Source: an uncultured Selenomonadales bacterium
GTDB lineage: Bacteria; Bacillota; Negativicutes; Selenomonadales; Selenomonadaceae
Reading direction: 5' to 3'
Assembly: GCA_946407095.1 (NCBI GenBank)
Contig: CAMJMR010000016.1
Location: forward strand, 1-46,572
Length of the DNA: 46,572 bases
The position numbers were made by a program, and so were the translations under genes. Positions within the stretch are counted from its first letter, which is position 1. The number at the start of each line of letters is the position of its first letter. Below are positions 23,899 through 31,735 of this stretch, piece by piece. Below the pieces are notes generated by a model, which did not search any database, was not told the DNA's origin, and saw only the letters and a program-made list of their open reading frames with translations.

Positions 23899-24657
23899 TT
23901 AACCCCTGAAGATTTTGCGCAGTTCGACAATCGCCTCGTAGTCGGTGGCGTCGGAGTGTAGCGGCGTCACGGAAACACAGCCCAGATTGACCGCGTGAAT
24001 GTCGGTGCCCTTGCTGTCGTCCAAGTCGACAATCGTCCCGCCGATTCGGAAATAAGCGCGCCCTTCGTCGTCGGTGCGGCTCGTGAAGGCGTTTATATAG
24101 TCGCGGTGACCCAAGCGCGCGCTCACGAATTCGGGCTTGCCTGCGCGGAATTTTTTCGGGAAGTTGACGTTGTGGAGGAAGGGCTCGTGCTTGACGGACA
24201 AAATTTTTTCCAGATAGTCAACGGTCGCGCTTGCCGCCGCGTCGAAGGGGATGATTGAATTTCTGTCGCGGGACACGGCAAGTGACGGTATCGCGTGAAG
24301 AAAACCCTCCAAAGCCGCACCAACCGTCCCCGAATACAAAACGTCGGTAGCAAGATTCGCGCCGTCGTTTATGCCGGAAATCAGCGCGTCGAATTTCTTG
24401 TCGCTCATGCCCTCCAAGTAAATCTTGACGCAATCGGTCGGCGTGCCGTCGAATGCCCATGCCTCGAAGTCGGGACTGTCGAAGCGTCTGTACTCAATGT
24501 CTCGCAGGAAAGTCAACGCGTGCGCCGTGCCGCTTTGCTGATTCAAGGGCGCGGCGATTGTCACTTCATGCCCGCGAACTTTCAACGCGTCGGCCAATGC
24601 CCAAAGCCCCGTGCCCGCGCTGCCAATCCCGTCGTCGTTCGTCAATAAAATCTTCAA
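23899..24657 (-). CDS. surE: 5'/3'-nucleotidase SurE
   Basis: A 252-residue metal-dependent nucleotidase that removes phosphate from nucleoside monophosphates and short polyphosphate in the cytoplasm. The metal site is complete: MKILLTNDDGIGSAG (two Asp), Ser in NQQSGTAHALT, and Asn in SGINDGANLATDVLYSGTVG leading to AALEG. AFDGTPTDCVKI and VNLGCVSVTPLHSDATDY are also family blocks. Full length. It is followed closely by the unknown membrane-anchored gene. Upstream AGGTGAT precedes the ATG. The gene is divergent from the PagL-type gene. Confidence 0.95.
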   Translation of the reverse strand: MKILLTNDDGIGSAGTGLWALADALKVRGHEVTIAAPLNQQSGTAHALTFLRDIEYRRFDSPDFEAWAFDGTPTDCVKIYLEGMSDKKFDALISGINDGANLATDVLYSGTVGAALEGFLHAIPSLAVSRDRNSIIPFDAAASATVDYLEKILSVKHEPFLHNVNFPKKFRAGKPEFVSARLGHRDYINAFTSRTDDEGRAYFRIGGTIVDLDDSKGTDIHAVNLGCVSVTPLHSDATDYEAIVELRKIFRG

Positions 24658-24676
24658 AGTATCACCTCAATAATTC

Positions 24677-24705
24677 TTGCCGTCCCCGATTAAAAATGCT
24701 ACACT
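24677..24705 (+). promoter_or_regulatory. Promoter of the PagL-like gene
   Basis: TTGCCG (24677-24682), 17 bases, TACACT (24700-24705), followed by GGGGAGGCGG before the ATG at 24737. Confidence 0.5.
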
Positions 24706-24736
24706 GCCGAAAAAATTTTTGGGGAGGCGGAGACGT

Positions 24737-25309
24737 ATGAAAAAATTTTTGTCAATGCTTACGATTTGCCTGCTGTGGAGCGGCGTCGCCAATGCCGAAT
24801 CCGATAAAAAAATTTTTGAGCACGCCAACGAAATTCAGCTTGAATATCTTTCGGGCAAGCCGTTCAAGTGGCGCAACGTCAACAATTACAACGTCCACTA
24901 CTTCGAGAAGGTCACCGATAACGGCGTCATGAGTTATTGGCGAGGCTTGACGTTCACGCGCGCGGTCGGCTACACGAATCCGAAAAAGGACGGCGGCGTT
25001 CACCACGAAAGCAACGGCGTCGGTTTGGGCGCGGCATTCATGGTTCGCTTTGACAAGCGGCTTTCGGGCAAGCTTCACGGCTCTTTGGACTTCACGGGCT
25101 CGCTTATGCTGTACAATCGCGCTCACCCCTACGACGGTCGCGGTTACGGTTTTTTGTGGCGATTGGGACCGCGCTTGACGTGGCATTTCCGCGATACCGA
25201 TTCAATCAGCTTGGGCTACGCGATAAGTCACTTTTCCAACGGCCTGCGCCGTCACAATCCCGGCTACAACACAATGGGGCTGTCTTTGGGCTACATTCAC
25301 AGCTTTTAA
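24737..25309 (+). CDS. PagL-family lipid A 3-O-deacylase (outer-membrane barrel)
   Basis: 190 residues. A signal peptide (MKKFLSMLTICLLWSGVANA) is followed by alternating polar/hydrophobic strands typical of a small outer-membrane beta-barrel. Near the C-terminus is GYAISHFSNGLRRHNPGYNT: the His-Phe-Ser of the PagL catalytic His-Ser pair, plus the conserved N-P-G-x-N seen in the PagL/acyloxyacyl hydrolase family. It ends with Phe, as barrels assembled by BamA often do. PagL removes the 3-O-acyl chain of lipid A. Its presence implies an LPS-bearing outer membrane. The ATG at 24737 is chosen because it begins the signal peptide. It converges with and overlaps by 3 bases the stop of the antitoxin gene. 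Confidence 0.8.
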   Translation: MKKFLSMLTICLLWSGVANAESDKKIFEHANEIQLEYLSGKPFKWRNVNNYNVHYFEKVTDNGVMSYWRGLTFTRAVGYTNPKKDGGVHHESNGVGLGAAFMVRFDKRLSGKLHGSLDFTGSLMLYNRAHPYDGRGYGFLWRLGPRLTWHFRDTDSISLGYAISHFSNGLRRHNPGYNTMGLSLGYIHSF

Positions 25310-25539
25310 GCAACTTTCTTTGCGTCGTAATTGATAACGGCAATTTCCGTTGACGAACGGCGAAGTAAATTTATTATCGCTTCCAGTTTACGAGCCACTT
25401 CATTGCTGTAGGAAACTTCGCCGCATTGGGTACAAACCTGCGAAGGAACATTTTTTACAATGACGATGCACTCGCCTAAATCCGCCAAAAAAGTTGTCGG
25501 CTTATTGACGAGATTTCCTTTGCACATGAAACATTTCAT
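25306..25539 (-). CDS. YgiT-type zinc-finger antitoxin
   Basis: 77 residues. Two Cys pairs (CFMCKGN and VCTQCGEVSYS) form the YgiT/MqsA-type N-terminal zinc finger, with the middle stretch FLADLGECIVIVKNVPSQ typical of the family. The helical C-terminus (EVARKLEAIINLLRR) is short; it lacks the full helix-turn-helix DNA-binding domain of MqsA. It follows the DUF4258 gene by 4 bases, with GGAGGTG inside the end of that gene. Zinc-finger antitoxin plus DUF4258 partner is a known type II toxin-antitoxin pairing. It should bind and neutralise the upstream protein. Confidence 0.82.
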   Translation of the reverse strand: MKCFMCKGNLVNKPTTFLADLGECIVIVKNVPSQVCTQCGEVSYSNEVARKLEAIINLLRRSSTEIAVINYDAKKVA

Positions 25540-25543
25540 TTCA

Positions 25544-25861
25544 TTAACACCTCCGAGTTTTCAAATCGTCATGCCAATTTTCAAGTGACGGTCTGTAAGC
25601 CGTTATAAGCCACAATTCGGCTTCACTTGTACCGCATACAACATGCAAAGCTTGTGCGTTTTTATCGCATCCCAAAATTAAACAACTCGGATAGGGATAA
25701 TCATCGGGATAATCTTCGATAATTTCGCCGTTTTCGATGGCATGTGTCAAGTCGTCCAATGAAATGCCTCTTTGTAAAAGGCGCGTCATTATGTGCATTG
25801 TCCAACTCAAATTTTTTTCTGCACACAAATTTTTTATATGTTCCAAATCACATGACTTCAT
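25544..25861 (-). CDS. DUF4258 family protein, probable toxin
   Basis: 105 residues. The DUF4258 pattern is clear: His-x-x-x-Arg-x-x-x-Arg-Gly-Ile-Ser (HIMTRLLQRGISLDD), then AIENGEIIEDYPDDYPYPSC, LILGCD, LHVVCG and ITAYRP with a final Trp. The family shares the fold of MqsR/RelE-type mRNA interferases. It comes first in a two-gene operon with a zinc-finger antitoxin. The start at 25861 (MKSCDLEHIKNL) is preferred; the upstream in-frame ATG lies inside a duplicated piece of ftsY and is not a natural start. The ribosome binding site is weak (GAAG), possibly because the element insertion altered the leader. Confidence 0.8.
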   Translation of the reverse strand: MKSCDLEHIKNLCAEKNLSWTMHIMTRLLQRGISLDDLTHAIENGEIIEDYPDDYPYPSCLILGCDKNAQALHVVCGTSEAELWLITAYRPSLENWHDDLKTRRC

Positions 25862-25879
25862 GGCAAATGACTTCACAAC

Positions 25880-26072
25880 CCGAACAGCGCGTCGGCGAAT
25901 TCCTTGGCATTGAACGGCCGGCAACGTGACGTTGCATCCAGTTAGCGCGCCTTGCCGTCCGACACTTCAAACGTTATCGCCGCGCCGAAACGCAACGCCG
26001 GCGCAATTGCTAGCCTGCTGATTTTTATAGTCCGAACAGCGCGTCGGCGAATTCCTTGGCATTGAACGGCCG
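25880..26072. repeat. Family B repeat (copy B6) flanked by a perfect 41-bp duplication of the ftsY end
   Basis: The element runs 25921-26015 in reverse orientation, from the palindrome GCAACGTGACGTTGC to the GCTAGCC end. A 41-base segment that begins CCGAACAGCGCGTCGGCGAA is identical at 25880-25920 and 26032-26072. The inner copy completes the ftsY reading frame. The outer copy is a stray duplicate of its last codons in front of the DUF4258 gene. The hairpin end abuts the outer copy exactly. Confidence 0.92.
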
Positions 26073-26936
26073 CAAATCGTCGAGCCGCTCACCTACGCCT
26101 ACCCACTTGACGGGAATGTTTAGCTGTTCTTTTATGCCGATAATCATGCCGCCCTTAGCCGTGCCGTCGAGCTTCGTAAGGACGATGCCCGTTATGCCCG
26201 CCGTCTGCGAAAACAATTCCGCTTGCCGCAAAGCATTTTGCCCCGTTGTGGCGTCGAGGACGAGTAAAACTTCGTGCGGCGCGCCGTATATGCCCTTGCC
26301 GAGTATGCGATTAATTTTCTTGAGTTCTTCCATAAGGTTGTACTTATTTTGCAAACGCCCCGCCGTGTCGACAAGCAACACGTCGATATTTTGCGCAAGG
26401 GCGGAACGGGCGGCGTCCAGGGCAACGCTTGACGGATTGGAGCCTTCCGAGTGCTTGATGAAGGCGGCGCCCGTCCGTTGCGCCCAAATCTCAAGCTGGT
26501 CAATCGCGCCCGCGCGGAAGGTGTCGGCAGCCGCCATCATGACGCGCTTGCCTTTAGCCGTGTAGTACGCGCCGAGCTTGCCGATAGTCGTCGTCTTGCC
26601 CGCGCCGTTGACGCCTATCATTAAAATCACGCGCGGAGGGATAACATAATCGTCCTCGCCCTCCTCCTCGGTCAATATGTCGCGTATCTGATTCGACAAA
26701 AAATTTTTCACGTCGGCGGGCGAAGTTATTTCAGCCTTGCGCACGCCCTTGCGAAGACCGGCGATAAGTTTTTCGGTCGTCGCCATTCCCACGTCGGAAG
26801 TTATCAAAGTTTCCTCCAGCTCGTCGATAAGGTCGTCGTCAATCTTCGCTGAGCCGTGGAGGATTTCGTCAATCTTGTCAACAAATTTCTCGCGGGTTTT
26901 CGCCAAGCCCGCTTTGAGTCTGTCAAAGAATTCCAT
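26025..26936 (-). CDS. ftsY: Signal recognition particle receptor FtsY
   Basis: A 303-residue SRP GTPase that docks ribosome-SRP complexes at the membrane. The N domain is at about 1-90, and the G domain has GVNGAGKTTTIGKLGAYY (G1), DTFRAGAIDQLEIW (G2 region), LLVDTAGRLQNKYNLMEEL (G3), LTKLDGTAKGG (G4) and WVGVGERLDDLRPFNAKEFA at the end. There is no long acidic A domain, as is usual in Firmicutes. AGGAGG precedes the ATG. The final 13 codons and their following bases lie in the 41-bp direct duplication around a family B repeat; the reading frame is preserved intact. Confidence 0.96.
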   Translation of the reverse strand: MEFFDRLKAGLAKTREKFVDKIDEILHGSAKIDDDLIDELEETLITSDVGMATTEKLIAGLRKGVRKAEITSPADVKNFLSNQIRDILTEEEGEDDYVIPPRVILMIGVNGAGKTTTIGKLGAYYTAKGKRVMMAAADTFRAGAIDQLEIWAQRTGAAFIKHSEGSNPSSVALDAARSALAQNIDVLLVDTAGRLQNKYNLMEELKKINRILGKGIYGAPHEVLLVLDATTGQNALRQAELFSQTAGITGIVLTKLDGTAKGGMIIGIKEQLNIPVKWVGVGERLDDLRPFNAKEFADALFGL

Positions 26937-27010
26937 GTTAAGACCTCCTTGCGAATTATTTTAGCAGATAGTGAATCATTCCTGCAACGCCGACGCATTA
27001 CCAGTCTCGC

Positions 27011-27036
27011 AAAAAAAATCCCGCCTTTCGACGGGA
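27011..27036 (-). terminator. Terminator of the DUF805 gene
   Basis: Minus strand: TCCCGTCGAAAGGCGGGA followed by TTTTTTTT. It lies between the DUF805 stop and the ftsY start. Confidence 0.75.
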
Positions 27037-27079
27037 CAACATGACAACCTCTAAAACGTGGCGCGCCGCTGCCTTGCGT

Positions 27080-27445
27080 CTAATCTTCCAGCGGGTCTGC
27101 GCCGTATTCGTTCCAACCGACTTGCCCCGGTATGCAGAAAAGCGCAATCGAAAAGACAGCTCCAATGACGGGCACGAACGCCACTAACACAAACAAGCCG
27201 CTCTTGCCCAAGTCGTGGATGCGGCGAACCATCAGCGCGATATTGCCCGCGCCCGCCACCATTGCCCAAAACACCGTCACCAGCATGACCAATGAGCCGT
27301 TCGGGTCGCCCGTCAAGAACGTTGCCATTGACGACATGACGAACGTCGACAAGCCCGCCACTATCGCCAAAAGAATCATGTACTTCAAGTAGCGCAGCCG
27401 ATTGAGCCGCCCTTTCGTCGTGTAGATTTTATCGATTATCGTCAC
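27080..27445 (-). CDS. DUF805 family inner-membrane protein
   Basis: 121 residues. The start has KGRLNRLRYLKYMILLAIVA, the typical DUF805 G-R-x-x-R-x-x-Y/F-W opening with Arg residues before the first span. Further spans are near 46-66 (LVMLVTVFWAMVAGAGNIAL) and 78-100 (LFVLVAFVPVIGAVFSIALF). Between them is MVRRIHDLGKSGL, the family's most conserved segment (R-R-x-H-D-x-x-x-S-G). It ends GWNEYGADP, also typical. Function is unknown. The GTG at 27445 follows AAGGAGGAAT at good spacing; the upstream ATG would bury that site. It is divergent from the LysR gene. Confidence 0.82.
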   Translation of the reverse strand: MTIIDKIYTTKGRLNRLRYLKYMILLAIVAGLSTFVMSSMATFLTGDPNGSLVMLVTVFWAMVAGAGNIALMVRRIHDLGKSGLFVLVAFVPVIGAVFSIALFCIPGQVGWNEYGADPLED

Positions 27446-27503
27446 AAAAAATTCCTCCTTGCAAATTTCTGTTTGCAAACTATACCATATTGCGCAAGCT
27501 TAT

Positions 27504-27511
27504 GCTATAAT
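27504..27511 (+). promoter_or_regulatory. Extended -10 promoter of the LysR-cysK operon
   Basis: TGCTATAAT ending at 27511 is an extended -10 element (TGn plus TATAAT). No good -35 is seen, as often with extended -10 promoters. ACGGAGTGAG serves as the ribosome binding site before the ATG at 27571. Confidence 0.6.
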
Positions 27512-27570
27512 GCCCGCGACTTTTGAATTGCCGGCAGTAAAAAAAATTATAACGGAGTGAGTTGAAGAAA

Positions 27571-28476
27571 ATGGCACAAACTATCGGCATCAAGGACATG
27601 CGGGCATTTTTCGCCATAGTGGAGGAGGGCAACATAAGTCACGCGGCGATACGGTTGGGAATAGCGCAGCCCGCGCTTAGTCGTCAAATGAAACACCTCG
27701 AAGAAAATTTGCAAGTGAAACTGTTTGAGCGCGGCTCTCGGCGAATCAGATTGACGGAGGCGGGTCTTGTCCTCTACAATCGCGTCGAAAACATTCTCGG
27801 CCTGGTCGACGGCACCGTTCGCGAAATTAAGGAAATCGGCAGCGGCACCAAGGGCTCAATTCGTATCGGCACGATAACCACGTCGGGTGCGATGATTTTG
27901 CCCGATTTAATCGCCGAATTCCGCAAACTCTACCCCGACGTCACGTTTGAAATTTGGGAGGCGGAAGGCGCAAGGATTATCGAACTGCTCGACAGCCGCT
28001 TGATTGAAATTGCCATCACGCGCACGCAAGTCGACAACTTGACTTATGATTTGCTCGTCCTGCCAAATGAGCCGCTCGTTATCGTCATGAACTCGAAAAA
28101 CGTTTGCGGCGACGACAAAGGCTCCATTCGTCTCGAAGAGCTGAAAGACCAACCGATGATTATTCCGCTACGTTGGAAGTCCAACTTCATTGCCGCCTGC
28201 AGAAAGCTCGACTTCGACCCGAATATAATCTGCGTGTCGGACAGTATCGTTCAAGATTTGCTTATGGTCAAGATGAATCTCGGCGCGGCACTGATTCCCG
28301 TTTCAAGCAAGCGACTGCTAAGCGACGGCGACTTGGTTTACAAGCGGCTCGTCGAACCCGAAATGACGACGCACACGGTCGTTGCCTGGCGCAAGAATCA
28401 AACGTTGTCGGCGTCGTGCAAAAATTTCCTCGAACTCTTTAAGCAGATGTTCTTACAGGAAAAAACTGAAGTATAA
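27571..28476 (+). CDS. LysR-family transcriptional regulator
   Basis: 301 residues. The winged helix-turn-helix is at about 5-65: [20 protein letters not shown] followed by [16 protein letters not shown] and [17 protein letters not shown] substrate-binding domain of the LysR type covers 90-295 ([20 protein letters not shown] at its start). It is a DNA-binding activator or repressor that senses a small molecule. It lies 16 bases upstream of cysK on the same strand. Control of cysteine synthesis (as for CysB, CysL or YtlI) is therefore a reasonable inference, though the effector cannot be read from sequence. The ATG at 27571 suits the ribosome binding site better than the TTG at 27562. Confidence 0.9.
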   Translation: MAQTIGIKDMRAFFAIVEEGNISHAAIRLGIAQPALSRQMKHLEENLQVKLFERGSRRIRLTEAGLVLYNRVENILGLVDGTVREIKEIGSGTKGSIRIGTITTSGAMILPDLIAEFRKLYPDVTFEIWEAEGARIIELLDSRLIEIAITRTQVDNLTYDLLVLPNEPLVIVMNSKNVCGDDKGSIRLEELKDQPMIIPLRWKSNFIAACRKLDFDPNIICVSDSIVQDLLMVKMNLGAALIPVSSKRLLSDGDLVYKRLVEPEMTTHTVVAWRKNQTLSASCKNFLELFKQMFLQEKTEV

Positions 28477-28492
28477 GTTTGGAGGCAGTATC

Positions 28493-29425
28493 ATGGGGAA
28501 AATTTACGGGAGCGTCACGGAACTGATTGGCAACACGCCGCTTTTGGACGCGAAAAATTTTGCGACAAAGGTCGGCTTCAACGGGCGGCTTTTGGTCAAG
28601 CTGGAGTACTTCAATCCCGCGGGCAGCGTCAAAGACAGAATCGCCAAGGCGATGATTGAACGCGCCGAACAGGAGGGCAAGCTCAACAAAAATTCCGTGA
28701 TAATCGAACCGACAAGCGGCAACACCGGCATAGGGCTGGCAAGTTTCGCGGCGGCGCGCGGCTACAGGGCGATTTTGACTATGCCCGAAACAATGAGCGT
28801 CGAACGGCGGCAACTGCTTAAGGCTTACGGCGCGGAGATTGTCCTGACCGAAGGCGCAAAGGGCATGAAGGGCGCGATTGCCAAGGCCGAAGAACTCGCG
28901 GCGGAAATTCCCGATTCGTTTATCCCGTCGCAATTCACCAACCCCGCCAACCCTGCCGCTCACGAGGCAACGACTGCGCCCGAAATTTGGAACGACACTG
29001 ACGGCGCGGTTGACGTGTTTGTCGCGGGCGTAGGCACGGGCGGCACGCTTAGCGGCGTCGGCAAGTTCCTCAAATCGAAAAAGCCTTCAGTGAAAGTCAT
29101 CGCTGTGGAGCCTGCCACTTCGCCCGTCCTGTCGCAAGGCAAAGCGGGCGCGCACAAAATTCAAGGCATCGGCGCGGGCTTCGTACCCGAAACGCTCGAC
29201 ACGACGATTTACGACGCGATTGTCCCCGTCGCCAACGAAGACGCCTTCAAGTGCGGCAAAGAGTTCGCGCGGGCTGAAGGCGTGCTCGTCGGCATATCGT
29301 CGGGCGCGGCATTGGCGGCTGCCGTCGAACTTTCCAAGCGTGAAGACTTCGCGGGCAAAACGTTCGTCGTCCTGCTTCCTGATACGGGCGACCGCTACCT
29401 TTCGACGGCTCTGTTCGCTGACTAA
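28493..29425 (+). CDS. cysK: Cysteine synthase A (O-acetylserine sulfhydrylase)
   Basis: A 310-residue PLP enzyme that makes cysteine from O-acetylserine and sulfide. All landmarks are present: ELIGNTPLL near 10, PLP lysine in [11 protein letters not shown] near 44, [15 protein letters not shown] near 70, [15 protein letters not shown] near 145, [15 protein letters not shown] near 175 (phosphate loop), and [11 protein letters not shown] near 300. Length and order match CysK rather than CBS or CysM. GGAGG is 7 bases before the ATG. It is in an operon with the LysR gene and ended by a strong bidirectional terminator. Confidence 0.96.
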   Translation: MGKIYGSVTELIGNTPLLDAKNFATKVGFNGRLLVKLEYFNPAGSVKDRIAKAMIERAEQEGKLNKNSVIIEPTSGNTGIGLASFAAARGYRAILTMPETMSVERRQLLKAYGAEIVLTEGAKGMKGAIAKAEELAAEIPDSFIPSQFTNPANPAAHEATTAPEIWNDTDGAVDVFVAGVGTGGTLSGVGKFLKSKKPSVKVIAVEPATSPVLSQGKAGAHKIQGIGAGFVPETLDTTIYDAIVPVANEDAFKCGKEFARAEGVLVGISSGAALAAAVELSKREDFAGKTFVVLLPDTGDRYLSTALFAD

Positions 29426-29435
29426 TGATTAACCG

Positions 29436-29474
29436 ATAAAAAAAATCCCTCCTTCGGGAGGGATAATTTTTTTG
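29436..29474. terminator. Strong terminator after cysK
   Basis: ATCCCTCC, loop TTCG, GGAGGGAT, with A-runs before and ATTTTTTT after. It works in both directions. Confidence 0.88.
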
Positions 29475-29498
29475 CAATGATTCGTTGCAAGGGACGAG

Positions 29499-29712
29499 GG
29501 CGCGCATGGACGCGCGCCCGCCCGCGGCTTGTTGCGTGATGCAACAAAGCGGGCACGAGCGGTTGCGGTTCCGATTCTTGTGCAGTCACGGTTACTCCCG
29601 GTCACTCGCTTAACGCCCCTGCGAGGGGTCTTTTCTTTTTGCTACTTTTTCTTTGGACAAGCAAAGAAAAAGTAGATCCTAAATACAAAATTGATTGAAT
29701 CACTGAATCGAA
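29499..29712 (-). repeat. Family A three-hairpin repeat, copy A2
   Basis: Read left to right on the plus strand the hairpins are 29498-29519 (GGGCGCGC/GCGCGCCC), 29527-29550 (GCTTGTTGC/GCAACAAAGC) and 29642-29675 (CTACTTTTTCTTTG/CAAAGAAAAAGTAG). It ends with GAATCGAAG, the complement of the A1 start. GGGACGAG stands on both sides (29491-29498 and 29713-29720) and may be an 8-bp target duplication. It fills the gap between cysK and cdaR; nothing else is seen there. Confidence 0.82.
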
Positions 29713-29782
29713 GGGACGAGCCCGCCGCCACGACAAGCCAAGCTGTCTTTGAGCCCTTTTGCTTAGCCAACGAAAGGGCAAT

Positions 29783-30733
29783 TCAATTTTCGGTTTTCTC
29801 GCGCACGATTGGGCGGCGAATGACTTCGGCGGAAACCGTAACTTCTTCGTGCTCCGTCTTCACGCCTTCGGGCACCGTCAGCTTCAACGTGCTCTTGAAA
29901 AGCCGCTGTCCCGTCTGCACCGTGAAAGGCACCGTCTTCAGCGTGAAAATCGAATTCACTGCCGTTTCCGCTCCGCTTATCTCAACCTGCGCGGGCTCGA
30001 CGGTGATGTTCGTCAGTTCCCAACCTTCGGGCGCGGTAAGTTCTGGGACAACGGGAACGATTCTTTTCTTTATGCCGCTTTCAATGTCGACCGAAACGGT
30101 AATGACGCTCGGCACCACGCGCACGAAGGGTATCGGGTTTTCCTTGTCGTCGACGGTACGCATTGGGATTTGCAACTCGAAACTCGACGCATTGCCCGAC
30201 AAATTCACCGTGCCGTAAACTCTGACCGCTCGGTCGACAAAACTTTTCGGACCGACAACCGTAACCATGTCCATCGATTGGACAATTTCCTTAACCGTCG
30301 TGTCCTCCGCAACGCTGCCCGTCGTCAAAATTTCAATCGGCATTTGCCGCTCAATCAGCGGGTCAAGCTTGACGTTGACAATCGACGGCGTAATTTCCAC
30401 CAGCTCAAAACCTTGCGGCATGATGACTCTCGGCGTGATTTGATAATCGCCCTCGCTCAAGCCCTCAAGATTGGCGTAGGCGCGGAAGGCATTGGCGTCA
30501 TACTTCACGAAATTGGAGCGCGGCGCACGAGCCTCAACCAATACCGTCTTTTCCGCGCAGATTGGCATTAATTCATACGGCGCATTGGAAATGGTCAGCG
30601 GCACGGTGTAAGAGCCGTTTATCGGCGGGTCTTGGTCGTTCATGACGAAAACCCACATGAAGAACGCCGCAACCAACGCGATTAATTTTTTCAGCAGATT
30701 GTGACTGAAGAGGTCGAAAAATTTTTTCATCAT
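29783..30733 (-). CDS. cdaR: CdaR, YbbR-domain regulator of diadenylate cyclase
   Basis: 316 residues. A single membrane span near the start (KLIALVAAFFMWVFVMNDQD) is followed by about four YbbR repeats on the outer face. Each repeat has a beta pattern of the kind VTVVGPKSFVDRAVRVYGTV and EPAQVEISGAETAVNSI. CdaR binds the membrane-bound diadenylate cyclase and tunes c-di-AMP output. The gene overlaps the cdaA stop by 4 bases (ATGA), with GGAGGGG placed inside the end of cdaA, so the two are coupled. glmM, which completes this operon in many Firmicutes, is not adjacent; a repeat follows instead. Confidence 0.9.
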   Translation of the reverse strand: MMKKFFDLFSHNLLKKLIALVAAFFMWVFVMNDQDPPINGSYTVPLTISNAPYELMPICAEKTVLVEARAPRSNFVKYDANAFRAYANLEGLSEGDYQITPRVIMPQGFELVEITPSIVNVKLDPLIERQMPIEILTTGSVAEDTTVKEIVQSMDMVTVVGPKSFVDRAVRVYGTVNLSGNASSFELQIPMRTVDDKENPIPFVRVVPSVITVSVDIESGIKKRIVPVVPELTAPEGWELTNITVEPAQVEISGAETAVNSIFTLKTVPFTVQTGQRLFKSTLKLTVPEGVKTEHEEVTVSAEVIRRPIVREKTEN

Positions 30734-31578
30734 TTCTTGCCCCTCCATTTCGCGAAGACGTTACCGAAAAGATTATCGTCGTCTTTTTGCGTGAAGGCGG
30801 GACGGATTTTCGCCGCCAAAGTCTGTTCGTCCAGGTGTCGAACCATGCGCCCGTTCTCCGCCACGGATATCGTGCCCGTCTCCTCGCTCACTACGACAAT
30901 CAACGCATCGCACTGTTCCGACAGGCCGATAGCCGCTCTGTGACGCGTGCCCAGTTCCGTCGACAGCTCATGATTTTCCGTAAGCGGAAGGACGCACGCC
31001 GCCGATATCAGCCGATTGCCGCGAATAATCGCCGCGCCGTCGTGCAAGGGCGTGTTCACTATGAAGACGTTCAATAAAAATTCCGAAGAGATAATTCCGT
31101 CAATGTGAATGCCCGTGACGCTTATGTCGTTCAATTTCATTTCGCGTTCGAGCACCATAAGCGCGCCCGTCTTCGTTTGCGAAAGTTTCTTCGCCGTCTT
31201 GACTATTTCGTCGACGACAGAATCGGCTTCCTTTTGGTCAAGCAACGAGGCACTTTGCCGCAAGAATTGCCCTTGCCCCAAGTGTTCCAAGGCGCGCCGC
31301 AATTCCGGCTGAAACAAAATCGGCAACGCTATCAAAAGCCAATCCGAGCTTTTCTGCAGCAACCAGCTCATAACGTGCAAGTTCAGCCAGCCGCAGATAA
31401 TCGTAAGAATCGCGATAACCATCAGCCCTTTGACGAGCGTAATGGCGCGAGTGTCTTGAATCATCTGATACATTCTGTAGAGGATTGCCGCAACGATTAT
31501 TATGTCGAAAATGTCGAGCGGCGTTATCGTTGAGACCAGTTCGCGGACTTTGTTCGTGAATTCAAAATCTATCGGCAC
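30730..31578 (-). CDS. cdaA: Diadenylate cyclase CdaA (DacA)
   Basis: A 282-residue membrane enzyme that makes c-di-AMP from two ATP. Three spans fill the first 100 residues (PLDIFDIIIVAAILYRMYQM, ALTLVKGL-like and LHVMSWLLQKSSDWLLIALP). The DAC domain then has LHDGAAIIRGNRLISAACVL (the DGA motif) and LGTRHRAAIGLSEQCDALIV (the RHR motif), both intact. FQPELRRALEHLGQG is also typical of CdaA. The start is set at a GTG (31578) 6 bases past an ATG that overlaps the GGAGGAGG site; the same start pattern occurs at the DUF4127 gene. It forms an operon with cdaR. Confidence 0.95.
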   Translation of the reverse strand: MPIDFEFTNKVRELVSTITPLDIFDIIIVAAILYRMYQMIQDTRAITLVKGLMVIAILTIICGWLNLHVMSWLLQKSSDWLLIALPILFQPELRRALEHLGQGQFLRQSASLLDQKEADSVVDEIVKTAKKLSQTKTGALMVLEREMKLNDISVTGIHIDGIISSEFLLNVFIVNTPLHDGAAIIRGNRLISAACVLPLTENHELSTELGTRHRAAIGLSEQCDALIVVVSEETGTISVAENGRMVRHLDEQTLAAKIRPAFTQKDDDNLFGNVFAKWRGKK

Positions 31579-31682
31579 AAGCATTCCTCCTCCGAGAAGT
31601 CTGTTATAAATCTTGCGCATAAAATATACTACAAAAAATTTTCAGATTCAATCACGAACTTTCTGCGCGGCGGCGAAAATTC

Positions 31683-31710
31683 TTGCGCAAAAAATTTTCG
31701 CTGATATAAT
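31683..31710 (+). promoter_or_regulatory. Promoter of the DsbA-family gene
   Basis: TTGCGC (31683-31688), 16 bases, TATAAT (31705-31710) with an upstream TG (extended -10); AAAGGAGG follows as the ribosome binding site. Confidence 0.7.
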
Positions 31711-31735
31711 CTCTGAAAACAAAGGAGGCTCTTGC

